Positions 16,040 through 24,454 of a DNA stretch of 53,758 nucleotides are shown here, piece after piece (within the stretch, counting starts at the first letter, position 1; each line of letters begins with the position of its first letter). A model generated the notes under the pieces. That model was not told the origin of the DNA. It ran no database searches and was given only the letters and a program-made list of their open reading frames with translations. The position numbers and the translations under genes are program-made. Origin of the DNA: Micromonospora gifhornensis (GTDB taxonomy: Bacteria; Actinomycetota; Actinomycetes; Mycobacteriales; Micromonosporaceae). Where the stretch lies: contig NZ_BOPA01000044.1 in the NCBI RefSeq assembly GCF_016863515.1, positions 1 to 53,758 on the forward strand, in the 5' to 3' direction.

Positions 16040-16755
16040 GACGTCACCATATGCAGCTTCCGCCGCATCCCACGCCGGCCCTCGGCCCGCCGATGAGCCG
16101 TGCTGACCAGCACAAACGCCTTTGGTTCTAGATCCCCTGTCGCTGTTGGTGTGACGATCGACGCGGAGTGACCCGGGTTACCGGGCCGCCCACCGCGCGT
16201 CCTCTCCGAGCGGGCGGCCGGCCGAGCAGTTCGGTGAGCGCACCCGACAGTTGCGGGGTGAGTTGGCGGGCTGGTGCTGTACCTCCCGGCGGATAGACGC
16301 GCGGGCCGGACCGGAAGGTTGACGCACACTTCGTGGCTTTTCCGCGTCACCGGAGGTGTCGATTCCTCCACTGCGGAGCGACGGCCGGAAACGGTACCGA
16401 TTGCTTACCGAAACTACCGGTTGAAAAGGCTGGAACTTTCTGCCAGCCTGATAGCCACCGATCGATGTTGTCGCTAACATGATCTTCCGGACCGGGGAGG
16501 CGCCTCTCGCGACCAAGGCCACCTACGCACCCGGTCACTCTCCACCACCTGCCAGTCCACCGCCCGCAACAACGTCTCCGCGGGCAGACCGGGCCAACCC
16601 GTTGGAACCCTTTACACGCTGGTCAGCCGGCTCGCCTCTGGGCGAACGCTGACGTGAGTCCCGGCCTGCTCGGCGGACTCGACATCGTGGGTCGCCGCCA
16701 TCGGAGCGCCCCGTACAGCGACAGACATCTCCTATCCCACTAGTGGAGGATCAGC
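16040..16755. promoter_or_regulatory. Long regulatory gap upstream of the xylanase gene
   Basis: About 716 bases with no supported gene. Next to each other lie an inverted repeat AGGCTGG-N9-CCAGCCT (16427-16449) and the LacI-type site at 16466-16479. A CCACTAGTGG palindrome at 16737-16746 abuts the xylanase ribosome site. The first 400 bases show nothing I can assign. Confidence 0.5.
16466..16479. promoter_or_regulatory. LacI-type operator upstream of the xylanase
   Basis: TGTTGTCGCTAACA matches 12 of 14 bases of the perfect palindrome at 715-728. It lies 276 bases upstream of the GH10/GH62 gene and may place it under the same sugar-responsive repressor. Confidence 0.6.
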
Positions 16756-19215
16756 ATGATCTCCCGGACCCGTCCCTCCGGGCGTCGACTACGAACGCTC
16801 TCCCTGACCGGAACGACCGCGATAGTTGCGGTCCTCGCCGCGTCGATGCTGCCCACTCTGGCCCATGCCGCCGAGTCCACCCTGGCTGCGGCCGCGGGCC
16901 AGTCCGGTCGGTACTTCGGTGCCGCCGTGGCGGCGAACAAGCTCAACGACGGCGTCTACACCGGAATCCTGAACCGCGAGTTCAACAGCGTCACCGCCGA
17001 GAACGAAATGAAAATCGACGCGCTGGAGCCGCAGCAGAACAACTTCACGTTCGGCAACGCGGACCGGATCGTCAACCACGCCCTCTCCCGGGGCTGGAAG
17101 GTCCGAGGTCACACCCTGGCCTGGCACTCGCAGCAGCCCGCCTGGATGGAGCGGATGGAAGGGCAGGCGCTGCGCGCGGCCATGCTCAACCACGTCACCC
17201 GGGTCGCGACCTACTACCGCGGCAAGATCGACTCGTGGGACGTGGTGAACGAGGCGTTCGAGGACGGCAACAGCGGCGCCCGCCGTAACTCCAACCTCCA
17301 GCGCACCGGCGGAGACTGGATCGAGGCCGCGTTCCGGGCCGCCCGCGCCGCCGACCCGGGCGCCAAGCTCTGCTACAACGACTACAACACCGACAACTGG
17401 ACCTGGGCGAAGACCCAGGCCGTCTACAACATGGTGCGGGACTTCAAGCAGCGCGGTGTACCGATCGACTGCGTGGGCTTCCAGTCGCACTTCAACGCCC
17501 AGTCGGCGTACAACAGCAACTACCGCACCACGCTGTCCAGCTTCGCCGCCCTCGGGGTGGACGTGCAGATCACCGAGCTGGACATCGAGGGTTCGGGCAG
17601 CACCCAGGCCAACACCTACCGCGCCGTGGTCAACGACTGCCTGGCGGTCCCCCGCTGCAACGGCATCACCGTGTGGGGCATCCGGGACAGCGACTCCTGG
17701 CGTTCCTACGGCACGCCGCTGCTGTTCGACAACAACGGCAACAAGAAGCAGGCGTACACGGCCACCCTGGACGCGCTGAACAGCGCCACCCCCGGGCCGA
17801 CCCCCACGCCGACCACTCCGGGACCGACCCCGACCCCGACCCCGCCTCCATCCGGCTCCGCCAACGAGATCGTCGGCAACCAGTCGGGCCGGTGCATCGA
17901 CGTACCGAACGCGTCACAGAGCAACGGCACCCGCGTCCAGCTCTACGACTGCAACAAGCAGACCAACCAGGCCTGGACGTACACCGCGAACAAGCAACTT
18001 CAGGTGTACGGCAACATGTGCCTGGACGCCGCCGGCACCGGCAACGGCGCAGCCGTGCAGATCTACAGCTGCCACAGCGGCACCAACCAGCAGTGGAACG
18101 TCAACTCCAACGGCACCATCAGCGGAGTCCAGTCCGGACGCTGCCTCGACGTCTGGAGCACCTCCAACGGCGCCCAGGTCCAGCTCTACGACTGCCACAC
18201 CGGTGCCAACCAGCAGTTCCGGCTCGTCTCCCTCGGCGGTTCCAACCCGCCGCCGACCACCCCGCCGCCCACCACCCCGCCGCCGACGTCTCCGCCGCCC
18301 GGCACCAGCTGTGACCTGCCGTCGTCGTACCGGTGGTCGTCGACCGGCGCGCTCGCGCAGCCGAGGTCGGGTTGGGTGTCGTTGAAGGACTTCACCCACG
18401 CGCCGTACAACGGTCAGCACCTGGTCTACGCCACCACCCACGACACGGGCACGACCTGGGGCTCGATGAACTTCGGCCTGTTCTCCAACTGGAACCAGAT
18501 GGGCTCGGCCAGCCAGAACCAGATGCCCTTCGCCGCCGTCGCGCCGTCACTGTTCTACTTCGCGCCGCGCAACATCTGGGTCCTCGCGTACCAGTGGGGT
18601 GGACCGGCGTTCTCGTACCGGACCTCGACCGACCCGACCAACGTCAACAGCTGGTCGTCCGCGCAGACCCTGTTCACCGGGTCGATCTCGAACTCCAGCA
18701 CCGGCCCGATCGACCAGGCGCTCATCGGTGACGACCAGAACATGTACCTGTTCTTCGCCGGCGACAACGGCCGCATCTACCGGGCAAGCATGCCGATCGG
18801 CAACTTCCCCGGCAGCTTCGGGTCGAACTACACCACGATCATGACCGACACCACGAACAACCTCTTCGAGGGTGTCCAGGTGTACAAGCTCCAGGGCCAG
18901 CAGCGCTACCTGATGCTGGTCGAGGCGATCGGCTCCCAGGGCCGCTACTTCCGGTCCTTCACGGCCACCAGCCTCGGCGGCACCTGGACCCCGCAGGCCA
19001 CGTCCGAGAGCAACCCGTTCGCGGGCAAGGCCAACAGCAACGCGACCTGGACCAACGACATCAGCCACGGCGAACTCATCCGCAGCAACGCCGACCAGAC
19101 CATGACCATTGACCCCTGCAACCTCCAACTGCTCTACCAGGGGCGGTCCCCCAACTCGGGCGGCGACTACGGCCTCCTGCCCTACCGCCCGGGAGTACTG
19201 ACTCTGCAGCGCTGA
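16756..19215 (+). CDS. Bifunctional secreted endo-xylanase / arabinofuranosidase (GH10-CBM13-GH62)
   Basis: An 819-residue secreted enzyme with a GTGGAGGATC ribosome site and a signal peptide ending in AHA (about residue 38). GH10 catalytic domain: about 45-345, with acid/base E166 in DVVNEAF and nucleophile E274 in ITELD, plus the WHSQQPAW motif. A Pro/Thr linker leads to a CBM13 ricin-type trefoil (about 373-498) with three QxW/F repeats. A second PPPTTPPP linker leads to GH62 (about 517-819, starting YRWSSTGALAQPRSGW), an alpha-L-arabinofuranosidase domain that removes arabinose side chains from arabinoxylan. One chain thus cuts the xylan backbone and debranches it. The CBM13 DNA is almost identical to that of the next gene. 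Confidence 0.97.
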   Translation: MISRTRPSGRRLRTLSLTGTTAIVAVLAASMLPTLAHAAESTLAAAAGQSGRYFGAAVAANKLNDGVYTGILNREFNSVTAENEMKIDALEPQQNNFTFGNADRIVNHALSRGWKVRGHTLAWHSQQPAWMERMEGQALRAAMLNHVTRVATYYRGKIDSWDVVNEAFEDGNSGARRNSNLQRTGGDWIEAAFRAARAADPGAKLCYNDYNTDNWTWAKTQAVYNMVRDFKQRGVPIDCVGFQSHFNAQSAYNSNYRTTLSSFAALGVDVQITELDIEGSGSTQANTYRAVVNDCLAVPRCNGITVWGIRDSDSWRSYGTPLLFDNNGNKKQAYTATLDALNSATPGPTPTPTTPGPTPTPTPPPSGSANEIVGNQSGRCIDVPNASQSNGTRVQLYDCNKQTNQAWTYTANKQLQVYGNMCLDAAGTGNGAAVQIYSCHSGTNQQWNVNSNGTISGVQSGRCLDVWSTSNGAQVQLYDCHTGANQQFRLVSLGGSNPPPTTPPPTTPPPTSPPPGTSCDLPSSYRWSSTGALAQPRSGWVSLKDFTHAPYNGQHLVYATTHDTGTTWGSMNFGLFSNWNQMGSASQNQMPFAAVAPSLFYFAPRNIWVLAYQWGGPAFSYRTSTDPTNVNSWSSAQTLFTGSISNSSTGPIDQALIGDDQNMYLFFAGDNGRIYRASMPIGNFPGSFGSNYTTIMTDTTNNLFEGVQVYKLQGQQRYLMLVEAIGSQGRYFRSFTATSLGGTWTPQATSESNPFAGKANSNATWTNDISHGELIRSNADQTMTIDPCNLQLLYQGRSPNSGGDYGLLPYRPGVLTLQR
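18001..18198 (+). repeat. CBM13-coding duplicate, copy in the xylanase
   Basis: This 198-base stretch of the CBM13 domain differs at only 5 positions from 20481-20678 in the next gene, while the flanks diverge more. This points to a recent duplication or gene conversion. Confidence 0.9.
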
Positions 19216-19250
19216 CCGCGTGCAGGTCCGGCTCGGGCACAGCCGGAGCG

Positions 19251-19278
19251 GGCGGGTTCGGCACCAGCCGAGCCCGCC
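19251..19278. terminator. Hairpin after the xylanase gene
   Basis: Arms GGCGGGTTCGGC (19251-19262) and GCCGAGCCCGCC (19267-19278) pair at 11 of 12 positions (one G-T). It stands between the xylanase and the polyesterase, so the second gene may be transcribed partly by read-through or from its own promoter. Confidence 0.6.
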
Positions 19279-19316
19279 CACCCCTTAATCACCCCCACCA
19301 CCAGGAGGTACCGACC

Positions 19317-20717
19317 GTGCAAGGACAGGCACACCATCCCCCACCCGGGGCGACCACCGACGCTGACCGAGTGCCCAGCTTTCGGGGACGGCTGACCAAG
19401 CTCGCCGCCGCCGGGATCGCCGCCGCCGTCGGACTGCTCACCGTGACGGTGGCGGCCGGGTCGGCGTCGGCCGCCGACAACCCGTACGAGCGGGGCCCGG
19501 ACCCCACCCGGACCAGCGTCGCCACCGAGCGCGGCCCCTTCGCCAACACCTCGGTCAGCGTCCCCACCGGGTACGGCTTCAACGGCGGCCGGATCTACTA
19601 CCCGACCGACACCAGCCAGGGCACCTTCGGAGCCATCGCCATCTCGCCGGGCTACACCGCACTGTTCTCCGCGGAACTGGCCTGGATGGGACCGTGGCTG
19701 GCATCCCACGGCTTCGTCGTGATCGGCATCGAGACCAACAGCCGTAACGACTTCGACACCGCCCGCGGCACCCAGCTGCTCGCCGCGTTGGACTACCTGA
19801 CGCAGCAGAGCCCGGTACGCGACCGGGTCGACGCGAGCCGGTTGGCCGTCGCCGGTCACTCCATGGGTGGCGGTGGCGCGCTGAGCGCCGCCACGCGGCG
19901 TCCGGCGTTGAAGGCGGCGGTCGGCATCACGCCCTTCTCGCCGTCGTCGAACCTGGCCAACGACCGGGTGCCCACGATGGTCATCTCCGGGCAGGCCGAC
20001 ACGGTGGTCACCCCGTCCTACGCCCTCGACCTGTACAACAGCCTCCCGTCCACCACGGAGAGCGTGTACGTCGAGGTCGCCGGCGGGGACCACGGCTTCA
20101 TGGTCGGACGGTCGAACCCGGTGATGATCCGGACCATGCTGCCCTTCCTGAAGATCTTCGTCGACAACGATGCCCGGTACAGCCAGTTCCTGTGCCCGCT
20201 GATGGACAACAGCGGCGTGGTCACCTACCGCAGCACCTGCCCGCTGATCGACACCCCGACCACTCCGCCGCCGACCAGCCCCCCGCCCACCAGCCCGCCG
20301 CCGACCAGCCCTCCGCCCACCACGCCGCCGCCGGGCTCGGCCACCCAGATCGTCGGCGTCCAGTCGAACCGCTGCATCGATGTCCCGAACTCCTCCCGGA
20401 ACAACGGCACCCGGGTCCAGCTCTACGACTGCCACGGACAGACCAACCAGTCGTGGACCTACACCGCGAACAGGCAACTTCAGGTGTACGGCAACATGTG
20501 CCTGGATGCCGCCGGCACCGGCAACGGCGCAGCCGTGCAGATCTACAGCTGCCACGGCGGCACCAACCAGCAGTGGAACGTCAACTCCAACGGCACCATC
20601 AGCGGAGTCCAGTCCGGGCGCTGCCTGGACGTCTGGAGCACCTCCAACGGTGCCCAGGTCCAGCTCTACGACTGCCACGGCGGCACCAACCAGCGATTCA
20701 ACCTCGTCGCACGGTGA
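19317..20717 (+). CDS. Cutinase / PET-hydrolase-like polyesterase with C-terminal CBM13
   Basis: A 466-residue secreted alpha/beta hydrolase, GTG start behind CAGGAGG. After the signal peptide (ASA near residue 55) the mature start DNPYERGPDPT and the whole catalytic core (about 57-312) align by eye with Thermobifida cutinases. The triad is S182 (GHSMGG), D228 (SGQAD) and H259 (GGDHG), spaced almost as in TfCut2. Oxyanion residues are Y113 and M183. Cys293 and Cys308 match the C-terminal disulfide. The wobbling Trp after the serine is Phe207. A PPPTSPPP linker and a CBM13 domain (about 340-466) follow. Likely substrates are plant cutin or suberin-like polyesters; activity on synthetic polyester is inference. 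It follows the xylanase gene by 100 bases. Confidence 0.93.
   Translation: MQGQAHHPPPGATTDADRVPSFRGRLTKLAAAGIAAAVGLLTVTVAAGSASAADNPYERGPDPTRTSVATERGPFANTSVSVPTGYGFNGGRIYYPTDTSQGTFGAIAISPGYTALFSAELAWMGPWLASHGFVVIGIETNSRNDFDTARGTQLLAALDYLTQQSPVRDRVDASRLAVAGHSMGGGGALSAATRRPALKAAVGITPFSPSSNLANDRVPTMVISGQADTVVTPSYALDLYNSLPSTTESVYVEVAGGDHGFMVGRSNPVMIRTMLPFLKIFVDNDARYSQFLCPLMDNSGVVTYRSTCPLIDTPTTPPPTSPPPTSPPPTSPPPTTPPPGSATQIVGVQSNRCIDVPNSSRNNGTRVQLYDCHGQTNQSWTYTANRQLQVYGNMCLDAAGTGNGAAVQIYSCHGGTNQQWNVNSNGTISGVQSGRCLDVWSTSNGAQVQLYDCHGGTNQRFNLVAR
20481..20678 (+). repeat. CBM13-coding duplicate, copy in the polyesterase
   Basis: Partner of 18001-18198 at a constant offset of 2480 bases, about 97.5% identical over 198 bases, direct orientation. 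Confidence 0.9.
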
Positions 20718-20772
20718 CAGTGGTTGACGGCCTGTTCGAGAACAGGCAGGTCAGCTAGCTCCAGATCGGAAG

Positions 20773-20805
20773 CGGGCGGGCTCGACATCACGTCGGGCCC
20801 GCCCG
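20773..20805. terminator. Hairpin terminator between polyesterase and convergent gene
   Basis: Arms CGGGCGGGC (20773-20781) and GCCCGCCCG (20797-20805), followed on the plus strand by TTT. Confidence 0.8.
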
Positions 20806-20863
20806 TTTCGCATAGGCAACCTCCGCCCGACTACAGCGGAGCGCCTCCGTCGGAGCAGGTCGA

Positions 20864-22498
20864 TCAGCCGATCGCGTACGCCCGGATGATCGTCACATCG
20901 GTGTAGCCGCCGGTGGTGTCGGTGACCCTCGTCCGCAGCGAGACCGCTCCGGAGGTGGGGTTGCCGACCTGGGCGGTCCAGGTGCCGTCGATCTTCTTGA
21001 CCTTCACCGAACGCCAGGTCTTGCCGCCGTCGAACGAGGCCTTGGCGGTGACCGTCTTCACCTTCGGGTTCTTGCCAAGTTTGGCGTCAGGGCTGAGCTT
21101 GGGCCGGCTCAACGTCAACTTGACGTCGGTGGTGCTGCCCGGCTTCGCCTGGTTGTAGAGGTTCAGGCCGGTGGGCAGCATGGTGACGGCGTAGACGGGC
21201 GCTGTCACCGAGGTGTTCGGCTTCGCCTTGAACCGGTACGTGACGCTTGTCTTCGGCGACAGCATCCCGGCTGGGAAGGTGATCTCCGGGTAGTAACGGC
21301 TCGCGTTGTTGGTGAGCTTGTACCAGCCGGATTTCTTCACCTTGTATTCAAGGAACGTATCGCCGGGCTCCCAGCCCTTGTCCTTCTTGGTCTTGACCGT
21401 CTTGCCACCGAAGGTCAGCGTCGCGGTCGCCTTGTCGCCGCCCTCGACGTTGTCGTCGCGAGGGAAACCGGGATCGGCGAACATGCTGTTCAGCAAGTAG
21501 GAGATCCGGCCGTTGATCACGATCGGCAGCCGCGCGGACGGGCCCCAGGCAGCCCGGAAGAAGTTCAGGGTGTGCGACTTGCCCGCCACAACCTTGCGGG
21601 ACACCATGTAGCCGCCGGGGGTGACAGTGGTGCCGTCCTTGGCTGCTGCATAGCTGCTGGCGCGGATCAACCAGTTGCCGGGTGAGAGGTGCACCTTGGT
21701 CCGGTACGGCCGGTCGGCGCCGAAAAGGCCGGCGTACATGTGGTCACCGCAGACGCGGTTGGTCGGCTGCACCGCGAAGTGGAGGCCGTCGATTGTCGCG
21801 GCCGTGCCCTGCCGGCCCGTCGCGTTCACCGTACCGAGCGAGGAGCGCTTGTAGGTCTTGGACAGCCCACTGGGCACGCCGGTGCGGGTGTACATGACCG
21901 CGTAGCTGTCGGAGAGCCCGGAGCCGTCGCTCCACTGCCGCATCGCGGCGAAGGCAAGCTTCTTCGACGAGTTGGGAATGACGTAGAGGCTGCTGCCGTC
22001 CCAGTCCGAAGCCTCGACGTCGTAGCTGGCGGAGTCGGACCTGGTGCAGATCTGCGCCCTGGTCTGCGCCATGATTCCTTCACCAGCCGGCGCTGGGCTG
22101 ACACCCAAGGTGATCTTCTTGCCCTTGCGGGCGTCCACAGTCGTCTTGCTGGCACCGGAGACCTTGACCGTACGCGCGCCGAGCGTCACCGCGGAGCCGG
22201 TCCTGATCGAGGCGAGCACCGCGTAGCTGCCCTTCGGCAGCTTCGTCGACTTGTTGGACTTCACCGAGCGGCTCGAACTGGTGGCGAGGTTGACCACCGT
22301 CGTGGTGACGTTGACCTTCTTGCCGTTGCGATCCAGCGTGGTGATGGTGAGCGTGTTGCTTGCGGCGATCGCAGGGGCGCCGATGGCCAGCAGGATTGCC
22401 GGCACGAGCGCCGCCGCGACGACCTTGCCGACACTCCGGCGGCGGCTACGGGTGGACGCGCCCAGGCTGGCACCGGCCGGGCTGAGTCGATCAGACAA
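20864..22498 (-). CDS. Secreted protein of unknown function
   Basis: About 544 residues from a TTG start with GAGGA seven bases upstream; a GTG at 22504 is an alternative. The signal peptide has an Arg-rich start (RSRRRSVGK), a hydrophobic core and an AIAA cleavage region. The mature part is rich in Ser, Thr and Lys, with many beta-strand-like stretches. It contains the segment LHFAVQPTNRVCGDHMYAGL and a C-terminal part resembling fibronectin-like or Ig-like extracellular repeats (KASFDGGKTWRSVKVKK). No family or catalytic motif is recognised. It converges on the polyesterase gene and may simply be a cell-wall or matrix protein. Lysine content is high for this genome. Confidence 0.75.
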   Translation of the reverse strand: MSDRLSPAGASLGASTRSRRRSVGKVVAAALVPAILLAIGAPAIAASNTLTITTLDRNGKKVNVTTTVVNLATSSSRSVKSNKSTKLPKGSYAVLASIRTGSAVTLGARTVKVSGASKTTVDARKGKKITLGVSPAPAGEGIMAQTRAQICTRSDSASYDVEASDWDGSSLYVIPNSSKKLAFAAMRQWSDGSGLSDSYAVMYTRTGVPSGLSKTYKRSSLGTVNATGRQGTAATIDGLHFAVQPTNRVCGDHMYAGLFGADRPYRTKVHLSPGNWLIRASSYAAAKDGTTVTPGGYMVSRKVVAGKSHTLNFFRAAWGPSARLPIVINGRISYLLNSMFADPGFPRDDNVEGGDKATATLTFGGKTVKTKKDKGWEPGDTFLEYKVKKSGWYKLTNNASRYYPEITFPAGMLSPKTSVTYRFKAKPNTSVTAPVYAVTMLPTGLNLYNQAKPGSTTDVKLTLSRPKLSPDAKLGKNPKVKTVTAKASFDGGKTWRSVKVKKIDGTWTAQVGNPTSGAVSLRTRVTDTTGGYTDVTIIRAYAIG

Positions 22499-22651
22499 TT
22501 CCACATCCTCATGGGTGGAAACCAATCCAGCCCGTACGACAACGGGCGGAGCGCCGATGATAGATCGGGACCACCCACTCCCGCTGACCTGAACGACCGC
22601 GACGAGGGCCGCTGCCACGGCGCGGGCGCGACCGACGGCTAGATAGCAAGA

Positions 22652-22686
22652 AGCCCCCTAGCGGCTGTTGGGCCTGCTAGGGGGCT
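22652..22686 (-). terminator. Terminator downstream of tRNA-Arg
   Basis: Perfect 11-bp arms AGCCCCCTAGC (22652-22662) and GCTAGGGGGCT (22676-22686). It lies just beyond the 3' end of the minus-strand tRNA-Arg. Confidence 0.88.
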
Positions 22687-22691
22687 GTCTG

Positions 22692-22764
22692 CGCGCCCGA
22701 AGGGACTCGAACCCCTAACCTTCTGATCCGTAGTCAGATGCTCTATCCGTTGAGCTACGGGCGC
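22692..22764 (-). tRNA. tRNA-Arg (anticodon ACG)
   Basis: A 73-base cloverleaf: acceptor stem GCGCCCG/CGGGCGC, D-arm GCTCAACGGATAGAGC, anticodon loop CTACGGA giving ACG, and T-arm GGTTCGAGTCC. The CCA end is not encoded. The terminator at 22652-22686 follows. Confidence 0.97.
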
Positions 22765-22799
22765 TGGTGCTCGGCCAGTCTACACACCCGGCCTTCGCG

Positions 22800-22890
22800 C
22801 GGAGACTCCGGGATTCGAACCCGGGAGGGGCTTTAAGACCCCAACCGCATTAGCAGTGCGGCGCCATAGACCAGACTAGGCGAAGTCTCC
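22800..22890 (-). tRNA. tRNA-Ser (anticodon GCT)
   Basis: A 91-base class II tRNA with acceptor stem GGAGACT/AGTCTCC, anticodon loop reading CTGCTAA (GCT), a long variable arm and T-loop GTTCGAATC. It lies 36 bases upstream of the tRNA-Arg on the same strand; the two may be cotranscribed. Confidence 0.97.
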
Positions 22891-23038
22891 CTGGTGGCCC
22901 TGCAGACCACCGCGCCCGAGGATACAGGTCCGCCCCGGCCGGGAGCAAAGCGACTATCGGGTGCCGCTCGACCGTGGCCGCGCGGATGGGGAACGTGACC
23001 GCTGTGCGCTGCCGTTTTCCGGACTACGCTCCATCGAC

Positions 23039-24382
23039 ATGCAGGAGCAGCCGCCCAGCGAGCAGGACCGCCCGAAGTCTGCCGAGGGAGCACGTCGGCG
23101 CTCCCCGGAGGCGACCTTCACGCCACCTCCGGCACCGCCCGCCCCGACCCCGGAGGAGCGGAACGAGCCTGGTGGGGCACGTCCTCGGCGTGCGAAGGCG
23201 GCTCCCGGCGTGCTGTTCCAGCCGCCTCCCACTGCGGAGCAGCCGCTGCCGCGGCAGGCGCGGTCAGCCTCGTCCTCACCCGCACCGCCGCCGTTCGCGG
23301 CCACGCCGGTCGACGTCGGCGAGACGCGGATCACCGATTCGACCTCGGGCCCGGGGAGGCCTCAGCTCAGTGGCGAGGAGGGCCAGCCGGAGCCGCCGAC
23401 AATTCCGCAGGCTCCCCGCACAGCGAGGAAGGCTGCCCCGAAGAAGGCGACGCCGGCCAAGAGAGCAACTCCCGCCAAAAGAGCGACTCCTGCCAAGAGC
23501 GCCGTGCCGCCGGGCACCACGGTCGAGGACGCCGACGTCACCGGGACGAGCGCTGCGAAGAAGGCGCCAGCACGCAGGGCCGCGTCCGCGAAGGCGACCC
23601 CGCAGCCACTCGCGGCCAAGAAGACACCGGCCCGCAAGGCCGCCGCCCAGCGGACCGCACCCACAGCCACAGCGGCCGAGCCGGACCTGACCAGCAGCAC
23701 GGCTGCTGGCCGGGCCGGGGTCGCTGGCAGCACCGGCGAGGTGCCGGAGGTGGAGTTGCGGGCGCTTGTGGCGCGCGTACTCGATCATCCGGGTTTCGCG
23801 CCGGAGTTGCTGGCGCTGACGGCGGTCGAGGTGCTCGGGCCGCGCGCTGCGCAGTGGGCTCGGCGGCTGCGGGAGACGTACCCGGGGGCGAGCGCGGACG
23901 GTCTGGCTCGGCTGGCCGGTCAGCGGTTCGTCCGGCAGGCGACGGTCGGTGGGGCGGGTGCCGCGTTGGCCGGTGCCTTTGCGCCGGTGGCCGAGTTGGC
24001 CGTGGTGCTCTGGTCGCAGGCGAGTCTGGTGCTGCACCTGGCGGCGGCGTACGACCGGGATCCGGCGCACCCGGACCGGGCGGCGGAGCTGTTGGTGCTG
24101 ACCCTGGTGCATCCGGACCTGGAGGCCGCCCGTTCGGCGCTGGCGGCGGCCCGCGCGGCCGACGGCCCCGGCGAGGAACCCGGCCCCCGGGCGCTCGAAG
24201 CCGCCTGGCGGCTGGCCGCTCCCCTGACCGCCCAGGCCGGCGGCTGGCTGGCCCTGCGCCTGGCATCGCGCCTCATCCCCGGCGCCGCCCCCCTGACCGC
24301 CGCCATCACCACCTCCACCACCACCCAACGCCTCATCGCCCGAGCCCTCACCGCCTACCGCCCACCCCGAAACCAAAGTTGA
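23039..24382 (+). CDS. Lysine/alanine-repeat protein with EcsC-like C-terminal domain
   Basis: A 447-residue protein from the ATG at 23039 (MQEQPPSEQ); no strong ribosome site is seen. Residues 1-245 are disordered: Pro-rich first, then histone-H1-like repeats such as KKATPAKRATPAKRATPAK and KKTPARKAA. The C-terminal 200 residues are helical, with a conserved-looking core (RFVRQATVGGAGAALAGAFAPVAELAVVLW, then a YDRDPAHPDRAAELLVLTLVHP segment) resembling the EcsC family (PF12787) of unknown function. The basic repeats suggest binding to DNA or acidic polymers, while the core suggests membrane association. The function is unknown. Confidence 0.78.
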   Translation: MQEQPPSEQDRPKSAEGARRRSPEATFTPPPAPPAPTPEERNEPGGARPRRAKAAPGVLFQPPPTAEQPLPRQARSASSSPAPPPFAATPVDVGETRITDSTSGPGRPQLSGEEGQPEPPTIPQAPRTARKAAPKKATPAKRATPAKRATPAKSAVPPGTTVEDADVTGTSAAKKAPARRAASAKATPQPLAAKKTPARKAAAQRTAPTATAAEPDLTSSTAAGRAGVAGSTGEVPEVELRALVARVLDHPGFAPELLALTAVEVLGPRAAQWARRLRETYPGASADGLARLAGQRFVRQATVGGAGAALAGAFAPVAELAVVLWSQASLVLHLAAAYDRDPAHPDRAAELLVLTLVHPDLEAARSALAAARAADGPGEEPGPRALEAAWRLAAPLTAQAGGWLALRLASRLIPGAAPLTAAITTSTTTQRLIARALTAYRPPRNQS

Positions 24383-24437
24383 TCAAGAGGTTTGCGTCAG
24401 ATCAGGCCCCATTGCAGACGCAAACCTCTTGATCAAC
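24378..24437. repeat. 60-bp palindromic element, family A copy 1
   Basis: Perfect 21-bp inverted arms (24378-24398 and 24417-24437; outer bases GTTGATCAAG) around an 18-base loop. It spans the end of the EcsC-like gene and the end of the convergent CPBP gene. It can act as a bidirectional terminator. The second copy is at 32141-32200. Confidence 0.92.
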
Positions 24438-24454
24438 CACGTAGAAAAGGGGGG

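Noticed and set aside
20864..22498. Secreted protease
   Set aside because: No catalytic motif could be found in the sequence, so it is left as a protein of unknown function.
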